Assembly (NCBI RefSeq): GCF_037126465.1
Contig: NC_088202.1
Span: forward strand, 128,354,123-128,418,122
Direction: 5' to 3'
Source: Ornithodoros turicata
Taxonomy: Eukaryota > Arthropoda > Arachnida > Ixodida > Argasidae
Length of the DNA: 64,000 bases
Position numbers and translations under genes: made by a program. A model generated the notes under the pieces. That model was not told the DNA's origin. It worked only from the letters and a program-made list of their open reading frames with translations, and did no database searches. Positions 1 to 10,224 of this stretch are shown here, one piece after another (position 1 is the stretch's first letter; every line of letters starts with the position of its first letter).

Positions 1-848
1 AAAAAAATCCGATAAGAACGCCCCATGACGCCCCATAGCTGAACTTAGACAGCTAAAAATGAAGTTCATCTAACATAAAAAAAGTCAAGCGCCATAAACG
101 CGAAATAAAATCCAATACAAGTGTGATGAGAGACCCGCTGATTAATTGTCCGGCTTCAACGGTTTTGTGGTGAGCAATTGTCCTGCCTCAGCAGTTTTTT
201 GGTGCGCAATTGTCCGGTGAGCAACTCTCCGAAGCCCCAACCGCTTGCTTCTTTTTAATAAGGAAAAACTCTATCTTCTTCATAAATTTTGATGCCAACT
301 TCTGCAGCTGCTCAACTTATGTGCGAACCTAAAGGATATTTAGGAGCGTAATCGTAGAGCATCTACAGCGCAGCATTTTTTTACTTCGCAGCAGCGCATA
401 CCGACTGTGGCCCAACCATCTGCCGCAACACGTGACCACAGTTTTCTGCATTCTTTGCTCATAGTTAAATCTCCCCAAGAGCAAATCTCGTTTTCGCATA
501 ACAGCGCTCCGCAGTTAGATAAGGCTCTACAAGAATAGCCAGCGCAACGGCGAGGCAAGTACGCGGCCTTGTTTCCGCCAAGCTTCCCCCAAGATAACGG
601 AACACACCACAGACGACCACCGCCGAGTCAACACATTTGTAACGATGTCGCGCCGTGTATGATTTTACGAGCAATATAGTATACATGGCTTCATCTCAAA
701 TAGGAACATACAGAGCGTGCCGCTTGCTGTAAACGGTTGTGAGGAAAGGCAAGAAACAAATTCTGCTGTTGACTATCTGCATGTTTTTGTTTCAAGCCTC
801 CATAAGCACCTCACCTCATAACCTCACCTTACCATAACCTCATGCTTT
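1..848. other. Non-coding stretch with a short tandem repeat
   Basis: I see no credible gene here; the frames are short and lack splice or domain support. The only structure is a degenerate 32-bp tandem repeat near 144-219 (listed separately). Around 805-845 there is a loose run of AACCT-like words, too irregular to call telomeric. Confidence 0.5.
144..219. repeat. 32-bp tandem repeat, about 2.4 copies
   Basis: The word AATTGTCC recurs at 144, 176 and 208, exactly 32 bp apart, followed in the first two units by a similar cytosine/thymine-rich stretch and a GTTTT(T) run. The third unit is cut short and fades into GCAACTCTCC. Confidence 0.75.
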
Positions 849-1140
849 TCTTTTAAAGCCATCTTCTGTAATCCATCTCATTATTATTTCACTGTTTGTT
901 AGTCATCTTTTTCTTTTGTCATCTCTGTCTTTAATCTGTCTCATCCTTTTTTCACCGTTTGTTGGTCTCTCCTTTACTTCCCAGTTCTTTTATTTTCTTT
1001 TTATTTATTTTATTCTTCTCCATTCTTCTTCCCTTTTCTTTTTTATTTATTTTATTCTTCTTTCTTCATCTTCATTCTTCTTCTTTTCTTTTTTGTTTAT
1101 TTCATTCTTCTTTCTTCGTCTTCGTTAATTTTCTTTTTGT
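849..1140 (-). repeat. Retroelement tail, AG-rich family (minus orientation)
   Basis: On the plus strand this is a TTC/TTTATT-rich block. Its reverse complement matches the block at 13205-13560: the segment reading CATCTTCTGTAATCCATCTC at about 850 is the complement of the GAGATGGATCACAG region there, followed by the same GTTTGTTAGTCATC word. It is therefore a dispersed repeat, not simple sequence alone. Internally it has about three imperfect units of TTCTT-rich sequence. Confidence 0.65.
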
Positions 1141-1436
1141 TGCTTCCGTTAGACTGCAATGAAAATCTATCTGGTATTAACACTGTATCTAATCACGAGA
1201 CGATTAGATATCACACAGTTGACGTTCCCGTTGTAATATGTACCGTCACCAACATTGCCAAACACAGTCGCTGAAACATGTCAGTATTACGGTACATATT
1301 CCGTCCGCCATCTGTCAACACGATTAACTACGTCGTTGTCCCGGTATAAAGTAATGCACCGACCTGACACAGAGACTTCGAAGCGTTGTGTCAGATTGCT
1401 CGTTCAGCAGGACCTTATATAGCTCCAAGAACGCAG

Positions 1437-3239
1437 TACACTCTTAAAAATAAGGTCGGTACGCTTACTAACTAAAAACTAACCACTTACTTGTCACACC
1501 AGCCACTAAGATCTTAGTAACGGTAGGTAGTAAAAGTGGCGGTAGTAACATTTACTAACTGAAGAGGCTAGTAAAAAGCACTACCTCCATCAGTCGGTCT
1601 TAGCTGATAGCACTGACTGTGGCCAGGCGCCCACAGCTCCCCATAGAGCCCATAGTTTAAGATAATTCAGGCAACACTGGACAGACGACCAATGAAAATG
1701 CGTCGTGATGCCTAGCAGCCAACCAATCAGCAACATCTCAGTTTGGCTCCGCTTTCGGCCGGCCCTGGCTGCCATTGACTTCTACTGGTTTTCATACCTG
1801 GCGAAATACATATTTATTGATGCAACGTATAAACTCAAATGCTTGACTCATATATTCACCGTGCGTACAGGACGTTTCGTTCCTTGAATAGACAGCAACC
1901 AAACCAAGTTCGAACTTGCAAAGCACACATACAGTCTACTTCTGGAGGCGAGCGAAGTCCACGAGTGCGTGCGTTTCACAGATGAGTATATTCTTCTCAT
2001 TCTGGCGATGCACCGTAGGTCACACAGTCACGGGAAATACTTTTGTCGTTACGAACACTCTCTTCTTAGTCACTGTATTTGAAAATGCGACAGCGCTCGA
2101 AAGTGTTCCTCAGGCGTCAGCTCACCAAGCATTCCAGTTCCGACCCGGCAAGGAATGTCCGTAGGTTGACACTTTATCGGAGATCAGTACATGGCAAGAG
2201 TCACTATATCTCACGAACAAACCCGCGCATACACTTCCTCTTTGGTCGTTGTGGTCAACCGACATCGGCGAGCCGCGGAGACGCAGCGACCTTGCTTGGA
2301 GCTGCCCGGCTGGCCGACTGCCCGCGAAAAGTGAGCTGTCAGATATTTCGAAACTTTATCAACCAATCCCGGAGCGCGCATCCTCCTTTGGCCAATGGGC
2401 ATCCGTCATGATGCCTGACGATGTAATACCACGTGACTGTGACGTGATTTTATTTTTCTACTGCCGCAAATGCGGGGAGCTGTGGAGGCCTGACTGTGGC
2501 TAGTAAAAGCGCGACCTTCACCTAGTGAAAATAACAAAGTGTACGCTTGTAAAAAAAGAAAAGAAAAAAAGCATACACGGCTTGCGTATAATTTCAGAAA
2601 AAGGCAACGCTAATTTTTTTCAGCGCCAATATATTTCCCACCTTGTATATAGAAGTAGTCACAAACATACTTAGCTCTGTCACCTCTACCTGTGTGCGTG
2701 GGGGGGGGGGGGGGGGGTACGCGAGCGAAACTGCGCCTACACAAACTCACATTCCCAAAGCATGGGTGCGAACGAAAAAGGGCAGCTCATCCTAGCAGAC
2801 TGCCATTTGTTGGAGAACAGATACTGAAATAATGCATCGCAATTTCTCAGATAACGAAGCCGCCACCAGCCGCGAAGCGACTTCTTCGGTGCGGACGCTC
2901 GCATACGGTTGTCCCAGGAGTAAATAATACGCTACCGTAGGTCTCTCCCGTATTGAATAAAATGCTACTCTACTAACACCTGTGTTTTTAAATCAAATTA
3001 CCGTTTAGCTCGGATAATATTGCCTACATCACAAATTAACGGGCACAAAATAACATGTAGGAAACAAGTATCGATCTAGTAACAGCTACTAAGCAAAACT
3101 TTCTGGCTAGTAACGGCAGCATTTACTGCTTCCCACAACTCTTAGCTAGTACTCAGCTAGTGGCAAACTAGTAACACACTTCGTGGGTAGTAACTGCAGT
3201 CGTTACCACCTTTTCACTAGCCATTTTTCTAAGAGTGTA
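1437..3239. mobile_element. 1.8-kb TIR DNA element, CACTCTTA family
   Basis: The left end reads TACACTCTTAAAAAT and the right end AGAGTGTA after ATTTTTCTA, giving short inverted termini flanked by TA. Inside both ends there are many copies of the word TAGTAAC (for example near 1518, 1543, 3110 and 3171), a typical subterminal repeat arrangement. The 1.4-kb centre has no transposase frame that I recognise, and holds an 18-base G run near 2700. The same terminal word bounds the 254-bp foldback at 59503-59756, so this may be a longer non-autonomous relative. Single element versus two close insertions cannot be settled by eye. Confidence 0.55.
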
Positions 3240-3817
3240 AGGATGAAAATGTAAGGCTCCGCGGGTCGTGCCTATGCCGATGACAGGTGCCAAAACTGTT
3301 GTGCGGTGGCTTGGGATGCCAGCTCAAACAAAGCAAGGCAATACGAGAAGGAAGGAACGTGAGGATAGACTCGGTTTCCTGTCTCTGAACTCTCCGTGGA
3401 CTTTGCGTCGGCACTTACCGACCGGCGATAGAGCCAGTCTGATAGAGCGTCTCTAACCGAGACGTTAGTTGTTTCCACGAGTGCTGTAATATGTCCGAAA
3501 CGAACCCAACTGGACATTAAACTGTGGCGAGGAGGATGGGATTTTCCAAAACCAACTGAGTGCAACAGCGCATAATGAAGGAAAAAGATTGGTGGCCAGC
3601 GTAAGGACCAGTAGTATATTACATCTTCAAGAACCGAGAAAAGATTGATTGATTAATTGATTTGTAAAAGAAAAAAAAATTGGGATGTTACTTGCTTGCT
3701 TGGTATGGGGTATATGGAAGGTCAGCCTTACTCGCGGGGATGTTAGTCTCGAGCCACACTCGAGACTGGCTACTCCAGGACGCGTTAGTCAAAAAAGAAA
3801 GGGGAACTACACAAATC
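3240..3817. other. No gene seen
   Basis: Intergenic DNA between the TIR element and a LINE insertion. The frames are short and overlap on both strands. There is an A-run near 3670. The first copy of the target duplication for the LINE at 3829 lies at 3818-3828. Confidence 0.4.
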
Positions 3818-3828
3818 TATACACTTTG

Positions 3829-4415
3829 TCCAACTATGTCTTCTTTGGGGAATGTAGACCCAACGCTGTCATACCGACTGCCTGCAAAGCTTCCTCGTCC
3901 TCTGAAGTCACTCATCCACAGGCTACGTCTGAATGTGGCCTTCACTCCGTCCTATCGATACCAGCTAGGCTGTGAGGATAGCCCTATGTGCAACGAGTGT
4001 GGCGTACTTGCCAACGTTGAGCACATACTCCTCAGCTGCCGGACCTATCTCAACGAGAGGCGTGCACTGCAGTCGTAGCTTGCCACCCTTGGCTGCCGCC
4101 CCTTCAACTTGTCGACCATCCTCGGCCCTTGGGACACCGCGGCCGACTCCAGGACGGCCTTACGTCACGTGGTTGACTTCTTTGAGGCGACAGGCCTAAA
4201 GGACTCACTATGACCCCAGCAGCGCCCTCGGACACTCCCACCACCACGATCACGTCAAGCATCGTCATCGCCACTTCGATCATTCCCGTCATCTCTCATC
4301 GTCATCACTGATCATTGTCACCACTCATATTAGACCCCTAGCTATGGGGTAGCGTTCCACTCCTAGAGTGGAAAACCTCCCCACTTCATCATCACAATAT
4401 ATATGTTGTTGTTGT
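3829..4415 (+). mobile_element. 5'-truncated I/R1-type LINE, 3' end
   Basis: This is a non-LTR retrotransposon 3' end. The target duplication TATACACTTTG is exact at 3818-3828 and 4416-4426. The frame from about 3836 to 4078 encodes the C-terminal zinc-knuckle region of ORF2: a HRLRLNVAFTPSYR segment, then C-x2-C, a histidine and another cysteine (CNECG ... VEHILLSC). After a stop at 4076-4078 the frame still reads LINE-like (ILGPWDTA ... FFEATGL), so the stop is a point mutation. The 3' UTR ends in AATATATATG and (GTT)n. The segment from about 4168 to the end is nearly identical to 23230-23485. Confidence 0.85.
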
Positions 4416-4426
4416 TATACACTTTG

Positions 4427-5039
4427 AAACGGAATGGATGAAAACATCACCACAAAACTTGGCACCGAGAAAAGAGAGCGTTAAGCAAAGATTGCTTTTA
4501 ACATGCACGCTTGGCAGCTTGTAATTTCTGCATGGTACGGGATGGAATTAAGGAACGGGACAAATTTCACAAAGCGTCGTTTTCTCAGCTGCTTAGTGAT
4601 TGGTACAGGTTTTGGAATCCTAAATAAAAGGCCCAGTACATGAAGGTAAAAATAGAAAAAGAACGAACTTGTTAAACTGCAAAAGAGTGTCTGCGTTCAC
4701 ACTGTGAGTGAAACGTTTACGGATCCGCAAAAAGTATAGCTAGCGTGCTGGTGGCAGATGCCGTTGCAAAGTGCCGACATTCCTACATTGTCATCCCGCA
4801 TACCTCATCAGCAAGAGGGGATACGGCAGATGGGCTGCGCCTGACGAGGCGGCAAATGCCGATACGCGACCCGAAATGCGGCTGTGGCATATGAGTCTGT
4901 TCTGTACCCTCAGTCTTTCTTTTGTTTGTTTGTCGCACCGCACACGCCGGGTGTCGAAGTTGATGATGACGACTGGCGTGGTGGTAGAGCCGTAGAGGTG
5001 ATGTGGTTATTACAGAGCCGTTTGCTTTCCTGGTATGGC
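4427..5039. other. No gene seen
   Basis: No domain, splice-supported frame or repeat end is recognisable. The frames over 4771-4995 overlap on both strands and have no coding signature. Confidence 0.35.
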
Positions 5040-5150
5040 GGCATGCTGTTGGGAGGGGGGGGGGGAGTCACTCGTCCTGGGCCGACTTCGTGGGGAGTAG
5101 TGGGGAGCTGCGTCGACGGTCTCAGGAAAACTGGTCTGAGTAGGCTCCTC
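5040..5150 (-). repeat. SINE body fragment
   Basis: After a G run at about 5047-5060 the words GTCCTGGGCCGACTTC and a following AGGAAAACTGG match the body of the tRNA-derived SINEs at 8735, 10526 and 62499 in the same orientation. No tRNA head is present, so this is a decayed or truncated copy. Confidence 0.5.
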
Positions 5151-5205
5151 ACCACGTGACAGTGATCGTGGACATGGACAGGGACAAGGAGTGTATACTG
5201 TGTCG

Positions 5206-5677
5206 CAATGATGGCCAGTAGTTAAACTACTAGTTAAACCACCTGATTGTAGTTAAAAATTAGTTATCAGCTACTTGCAGAAATGTAGTGTGCAACTACT
5301 AGTTGAACTACTATTCCGAGTAGTTAACTACAGTAGTTAGGTTACTGCAGGCGCCAACTACCTCCGATTTTGCCGCAAGCTTTACGGCACGATTTTGCTT
5401 CCGACTTTTACCTTGAGCTACTTGTTTGATGAGAACGGAGGTGCCGTGCATGTGTACTAAATCTTCACTTTTATCACTGCTTGTGATTCATATTTAGGTG
5501 TTGATGGACAACGTTAAGTAGTTAGAGATGCAGCTAAAATACATTGTCGTAGTTAAAGAAGTAGTTTTAACTACCTCCCCTGAAAAGTAGTTGAGCTATA
5601 GTAGTTAAACTACTCCATCGCGAAGTAGTTAGTACTTATTGTTAAACTACTGTAGAAGTAGTTAGTGGCCATCACTG
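5206..5677. mobile_element. hAT-type MITE, AGTTAACTAC family
   Basis: This 472-bp element is flanked by an exact 8-bp duplication, CTGTGTCG, at 5198-5205 and 5678-5685, the length produced by hAT transposases. The termini pair: CAATGATGGCCAGTAGTT on the left and the complement CAGTGATGGCCACTAACT on the right. Both subterminal regions are packed with variants of AGTAGTTAACTAC in both orientations. There is no transposase, so it must be mobilised in trans. The element at 29767-30384 uses the same subterminal word. Confidence 0.9.
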
Positions 5678-5789
5678 CTGTGTCGTGGATATTTAAGCTA
5701 TATTTTTGCTCACCCCTTCCTCGTATGAGCCCCCTCTCTTCTATAAAGCGTAACATATGTTAGTTTACCGTAGTTATACCCACGCGTAA

Positions 5790-5866
5790 TGGGGCAGGGT
5801 ACCGCAATTCCTGCGGTGAAACACATCATGTCATCGGCGTAACGCATCAATTATTGTTGTTGTTGT
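5790..5866 (+). repeat. LINE 3' tail with (TTG)n
   Basis: A short stem (ACCGCAATTCCTGCGGT), then an ATCATG-rich stretch and TTATTGTTGTTGTTGT. The same order occurs at 46843-46915. I interpret it as a severely 5'-truncated LINE tail; no clean target duplication was found. Confidence 0.55.
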
Positions 5867-6014
5867 CTCTTGGGGATTGTGGTGACATCCAGTACAACGA
5901 TGCAGGGCCTCCAGGTTGTTGCGGAGTTCCTGTCCCGCACCGATCTACGAGGACAACAGGGCACTTTTTCAAAGTCACCCCCTGCTCTTTCTCTCTCCAC
6001 TTCCACAAAAGCAA

Positions 6015-6120
6015 TGGGGTCAGTGAATCGCCATAGCGGCGGTGAATGGAACGTCACATCATCATCCTATGCACACACACACACACACACGCACGCGTGC
6101 GTGTGTGTGTGTGTGATGTG
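6015..6120 (+). repeat. LINE tail remnant ending in a (CA)n/(TG)n palindrome
   Basis: AATCGCCATAGCGGCGGTGA followed by CATCATCATC resembles the tails at 8514 and of the LINE ending near 52790. It is followed by an alternating purine-pyrimidine tract at about 6069-6116, in which (CA)n meets (TG)n around GCACGCGTGC, an almost perfect palindrome. Confidence 0.5.
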
Positions 6121-6299
6121 CACATTATCATCGACTGTCAACAGTATTTCACTGAGTGACGCGTCCTCCAGCGCCAACTTGAAGCCACTTGGACACCCTC
6201 ACTTGCCCTTCCTCAACTGCTTCGGCCTCCGGCCAATCCTGCGCATCAACTACGAGTTCTTCAAGACTTCATCACCTTCTTAGCTGCAACAGGGCTCCT

Positions 6300-6415
6300 G
6301 CGTCAACTCTGAACATTCATCATCATCATCTCCTCAAGCAATGGGAAAGGGTGCTGCTTCAGCGGCGAAACATCCCACTACATCATCATTACTTATTTGT
6401 TGTTGTTGTTGTTGT
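6300..6415 (+). repeat. LINE 3' tail with (TTG)n
   Basis: CATCATCATC, a TTCAGCGGCGAAACATC segment, CATCATCATTACTTATTTG and then (TTG)n. This is the common tail grammar of this window (compare 8514-8615 and 50081-50290). No target duplication was seen. Confidence 0.55.
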
Positions 6416-6752
6416 GCGCTCAGAAGGAGTTTGAACTCGTGCTCTATGTGATTGCAGCGGGTAGCGACACAATAGACGTTTCTCAGAAACGCTGTTCTCC
6501 CTCTGCTTCTCGTTTCCTTTCATTACAGATAACATCCTGGGGTACAGAGTTCTGCGGCCGTTTCGTTTTATACGTGTACAAGTAATACGTGATATCCCTA
6601 CATATGCAGTTAAACCGATGCAACTTTGTCATGCGCTGCAAGGCAGATGTGCAGGAATCCTCTGACCAAAAGTTACAATTCCGTTCCTTTTCCCACGCGG
6701 GGTGAGAGGAAGAGTTTTCTCTCTCTTTCTCCTATTTCTTTCTAGTAACTTC

Positions 6753-6998
6753 ACGGGTGGATTCCCCTATATAGACACTCGAATAAGCGGAGTGGTCCGA
6801 GAGGAACGGACGATACAACTGGCGGCGTCTTGGGATAACAATCTTGTCGATATTGAGACTAAGGAGCACCGCGTTTTCGGGGCGACCCCACAGGGTCCTT
6901 GTAATGCGATCAGCAATGTCGTCTCAGACTCTCATCTCCCAATCAACTGTCTTCCTAGCGGACCGGTAATTCAATTTTATTGGTCCGCCGACCTCTAA
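6753..6998 (+). CDS. Candidate terminal exon, unknown protein
   Basis: An open frame follows a strong acceptor-like tract: about 30 pyrimidine-rich bases ending TTTCTTTCTAG at 6745, then about 82 codons to a stop at 6998. The frame includes GGFPYIDTRISG and a segment with two cysteines (QGPCNAI ... PINCLPSG). I recognise no family. The longer frame that opens before the acceptor looks like a signal peptide, but only because it translates the polypyrimidine tract, and it starts at GTG. Upstream exons were not identified. It could be a chance frame. Confidence 0.25.
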   Translation, partial: TGGFPYIDTRISGVVREERTIQLAASWDNNLVDIETKEHRVFGATPQGPCNAISNVVSDSHLPINCLPSGPVIQFYWSADL

Positions 6999-7566
6999 GC
7001 GTTATTGTTTGCTTTCTTCTGGACACGAGGTGCACAGATCAGCGCGAGATAAGAAGACTCTTAGGGACGACGGAACAAACGTCGTCGAGAAGAAATTTAA
7101 TAAGATGACAATGATAGTACCGAAGGTGCCCTTAATAATACAACGAAGACAGCCATACATGCCGTGCAGATCGAAACAGAAGAGAAAGTTCAATGTGAAT
7201 GTAACGAACAAAAAAGTGAGAAATAGAATTCGTCACTCGACCAATTCTGCTGCTCCCACAATGAACCCCTAAATGAATGAACACCATAAAAAGAAAAAGA
7301 AAAGGTAAAACATCACCCTTCCTCTCCCCGAGCTGCATATATGCACACGCATATCCGCATTCCCTAGAAGTGAACGGAATCGCCACCAGCTAAAACTGTA
7401 ACAAGGAACTCGACGACACGCGGTCCTAAAAGATAGCTATAGAAGGAGACAGACAGTTGGAGAGGAAGTAAGTGTTCCGACTATTCCAACACAAGATATA
7501 AGCCTTGTATCATGCAGCAGAAATATCGCTTTGAAAGTTGTCTCTGTAAGGCAAGTGAACCTAAGT
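6999..7566. other. No gene seen
   Basis: Lysine/arginine-rich frames over 7009-7272 overlap a hydrophobic frame on the other strand, and neither has splice or domain support. The first target-duplication copy of the LINE tail at 7578 is at 7567-7577. Confidence 0.35.
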
Positions 7567-7577
7567 CGGTTATCCAA

Positions 7578-7713
7578 CAACAACAACAACGTAGATGAAT
7601 GGATGATGATGATGATGATGTGGGATGTTTCCCTACGTTGAGTGCAGGACCCTACCCCATTCCAAAAAGGTTCACATGAAAGGGAAGGAAATCCCTACAG
7701 TTCGTGAAGGAGG
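7578..7713 (-). mobile_element. 136-bp LINE 3' tail insertion, minus orientation
   Basis: It is bounded by an exact 11-bp duplication, CGGTTATCCAA, at 7567-7577 and 7714-7724. It begins with (CAA)n on the plus strand, so its 3' (TTG)n tail lies at the left, followed by (ATG)n, the complement of the CATCATCAT stretch in other tails. It shows that these tails integrate by target-primed reverse transcription. Confidence 0.8.
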
Positions 7714-7724
7714 CGGTTATCCAA

Positions 7725-8509
7725 ATTCACTATTTGTGATTGGTATTTACGTGAAAGTGCTCCACCGCGTACTTGTCACATTCAGTAAGAAGTTAATTCT
7801 TCCAGGTCTGTGTACTAAACAGACATTATTCCTACACAGAAAGTTTGTAACAGTAAGCTATTCCTGTTTGAGAGAATTTCTAATTCAATTCCAAATATTA
7901 TCCGCTCAATAAAAAATAAAAATAATGCAAGTAAAAGACGAGGCAGCAATCGCAAACGAACCGATCAACGAAAAAAAAAGGCAACAGGCAATTTTCCATG
8001 CAGATATTCGTCGACATTTCAGATCGGTTTACCAAGTACGCATGATGTATAAAAACATATCCAGCAGGCACTTCCCTCTACACCAGATGGGGGAGTCAAT
8101 TTCCACTTTGCATGGTTCCTTTCGTATAGTCTCTCTCTTTCCTGGAAGTCAATTTATTCACTGCCAAAGGACTTTCTGATCCCAGAGAATCAACTGGATC
8201 GCGATTTCAATCCTGTTTTTGTCCGAATGGCGATGTCGTAATGCATACGCGCAGTAAGAAAGGAAATATGGTAAACTCGAGATAAATACAAACACTGTGG
8301 GTGACGGGTCAAAACGCTGAACAAGCATCACGTGAAGCAAATCGAATTGGCCACGAAAGCGAGAAGGCAGCAAAGTGATTTCCCCTTGCACGCATTTTCT
8401 AGTGAACGAATATATTGTATACAGGCAGCTGAGACACAGGTTGTGCTATAGGGACACTGTGTATTTCGATGACGCATAGCTATGTGCTTGTCTGTCGCTT
8501 CCGCGAAAG
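7725..8509. other. No gene seen
   Basis: AT-rich DNA with only short frames. No repeat end, domain or splice-supported exon was recognised. Confidence 0.35.
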
Positions 8510-8615
8510 TGACGGCGCAGTGAACCGCAATAGAAGCGCGGTGAATGGCCCATCATATCATCATCTCATATGCCCCATTCATCATCATTAATTTATCTGT
8601 TGTTATTGTTGTCAT
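8510..8615 (+). repeat. LINE 3' tail with (TTG)n
   Basis: CAGTGAACCGCAATAGAAGC, GCGGTGAATGG, repeated CATCATC, ATTCATCATCATTAATTTAT and TTGTTATTGTTGT. This follows the shared tail order. No clean target duplication was found. Confidence 0.6.
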
Positions 8616-8734
8616 GCGCATGTGTGTTAATAGTGGGAGGCGGAAACTGCGTCCCATCTATATTCACAGGGTCAATTTGTTTAACTATAGTGAGACGATT
8701 TGCGCATCAGCATAACAGCGAAATTCTGTAAACT

Positions 8735-9032
8735 CGTCTTTTTTCCGTGTTGGCGTCGCGAAGCATCTGTGGCTATGAGCGGAGTACAGATGTGAACAGA
8801 TGGAGAGAGGACAGCAGGAAGGAATGGGGGACGGGGGGGTTAGTATGCGTCCTGGGCCGACTTAAGGGGAAACTGTGCCGACATTCGTCTAAAAAGTCTT
8901 CGGAAAAACCAGGGAAAACCTCAGAGAGCACGGCCAGTGGTCGGTTCGAACCCACGACCTCCCACTGTTCAGCACGACCTCGGCTACCACAAGCGAGCGG
9001 GACGACTTCACCCGTCCGGCCATGCCGCTGGT
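8735..9032 (-). mobile_element. tRNA-derived SINE (head A), minus orientation
   Basis: Read on the minus strand, the SINE starts with a tRNA-like head. The A box lies in the GGCATGGCCGGA region near 9020 and the B box GGTTCGAA near 8945. A body of about 200 bp containing GGTTTTCCCTGG follows, and the CGGCGCT-like end runs into an A tail (plus-strand TTTTTT at 8738). Near-exact 11-bp duplications flank it: TTCTGTAAACT at 8724-8734 and TTCTGCAAACT at 9033-9043. Any protein frames inside are spurious. Confidence 0.85.
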
Positions 9033-9043
9033 TTCTGCAAACT

Positions 9044-9983
9044 AAAGTGAAGAGTATACCTCCTCAGGCGGTTTTGTTACACTGGAGCAACGGTGTTGGA
9101 TGCCGGTCATCGATTTGATTCAGCCATAAATGTCACACTTTGAAGGCATCTCGTGCATGGGGAAAATTGAACGCATGATCTTTATGTAAACACAGAAGAA
9201 TAAATGAAAACCGACTATCATCCGGCTTGCTTTGTACACTGCTCGTCTTCAGTGAAACCTCATAGGTATTTCTATGGAGTTGCCTTTGAAGTCTTTGCTT
9301 CAACTTTTGAACTACATGTTCAACTCCATTACCATCTCTGTTCTCTCTGGACATCATCTCTGTTTTTTCATCATCTCATCATCTGTTTGTGTAAGTGTAC
9401 TGAGGTAGCCAGTTCGACTTCGTCGAAAGTCGAAACTTACATCCCCATTTTTTTCCCACATCTTTGCTTCAATAATCACGCGGGAACAAAAAGGAGACGC
9501 CGTCAAAGACTCAGCCACTGCGTGTGAACGGTCTAATATGTCAAGATCGCTATTTACATGATGGAAATTAATCAAGCTATCCTCAGGTTGGTTCATTACC
9601 ATCATGTTCACCAGATGTCGCTTGCCTCGTTCTATGTATGTGTGTGTGTGTTTGAGAAAAACATGCAGGAGATAAGAATGTGAAGAGGGTGTACTGTCCG
9701 TCCGGAAAGGGCCCCAAGTGGTCGGTACGCCGTGCGATTGGAGTGTAATCGGTCAGCACACATGATCGGCAATCGCCCGCAGTGCCGACGCTCTCTGGAT
9801 TTTTTTGACGGCTGTCTTATATGGATCATTCGCTATTTTCTCAGGCTCGATGGTCATTACAACACCACACGAGCGATAAGAGAGCGAAGAGAACTTTTGA
9901 CGAAAAAGCTGACAACTGCAATTAATGAGAAACAAGCTATATGTCATTAAATGAAAGTTGTACCGAAGTAATAAGATTAATAT
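9044..9983. other. No gene seen
   Basis: No supported exon. There is a short (TG)n run at about 9635-9650. The frames over 9732-10049 overlap on both strands. Confidence 0.35.
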
Positions 9984-10181
9984 ATGTTTAAAAAAGACAA
10001 AGCTGCGAGAAGCCTGGCAAAACAAAATTTCTTTGCTCGTGTTTTCCACTGTAAACGGAAGGCAATGCTGTCGGTGGCTGCAAAACGAAAATTACGGCAG
10101 GTGTGGAAGAAAATGAGGAAGCTAAAGGAGGCCGTTCGAACACATGGGGCGACATTAATTGCGATTGCATTTCGCCTTTGA
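9984..10181 (+). CDS. Small strongly basic ORF, uncertain
   Basis: An ATG-initiated 65-residue frame with a very basic middle (AAKRKLRQVWKKMRKLKEAV) that would form an amphipathic helix, and a hydrophobic end (LIAIAFRL). It has no signal peptide, no recognised family and no visible splice signals. It sits directly before a hAT MITE that starts at 10225. An isolated frame of this length is expected by chance in DNA of this size, so I rate it low. Confidence 0.15.
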   Translation: MFKKDKAARSLAKQNFFARVFHCKRKAMLSVAAKRKLRQVWKKMRKLKEAVRTHGATLIAIAFRL

Positions 10182-10224
10182 TCTGCGCAGGACGACAGCG
10201 TATACTAGGTTGTTGGGTGACACG

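Noticed and set aside
805..845. AACCT-like repeats suggesting telomere
   Set aside because: Only a few irregular units inside unique DNA; no array.
916..1162. Hydrophobic plus-strand frames of about 70 codons
   Set aside because: They translate TTC/TTTATT simple sequence of a dispersed repeat.
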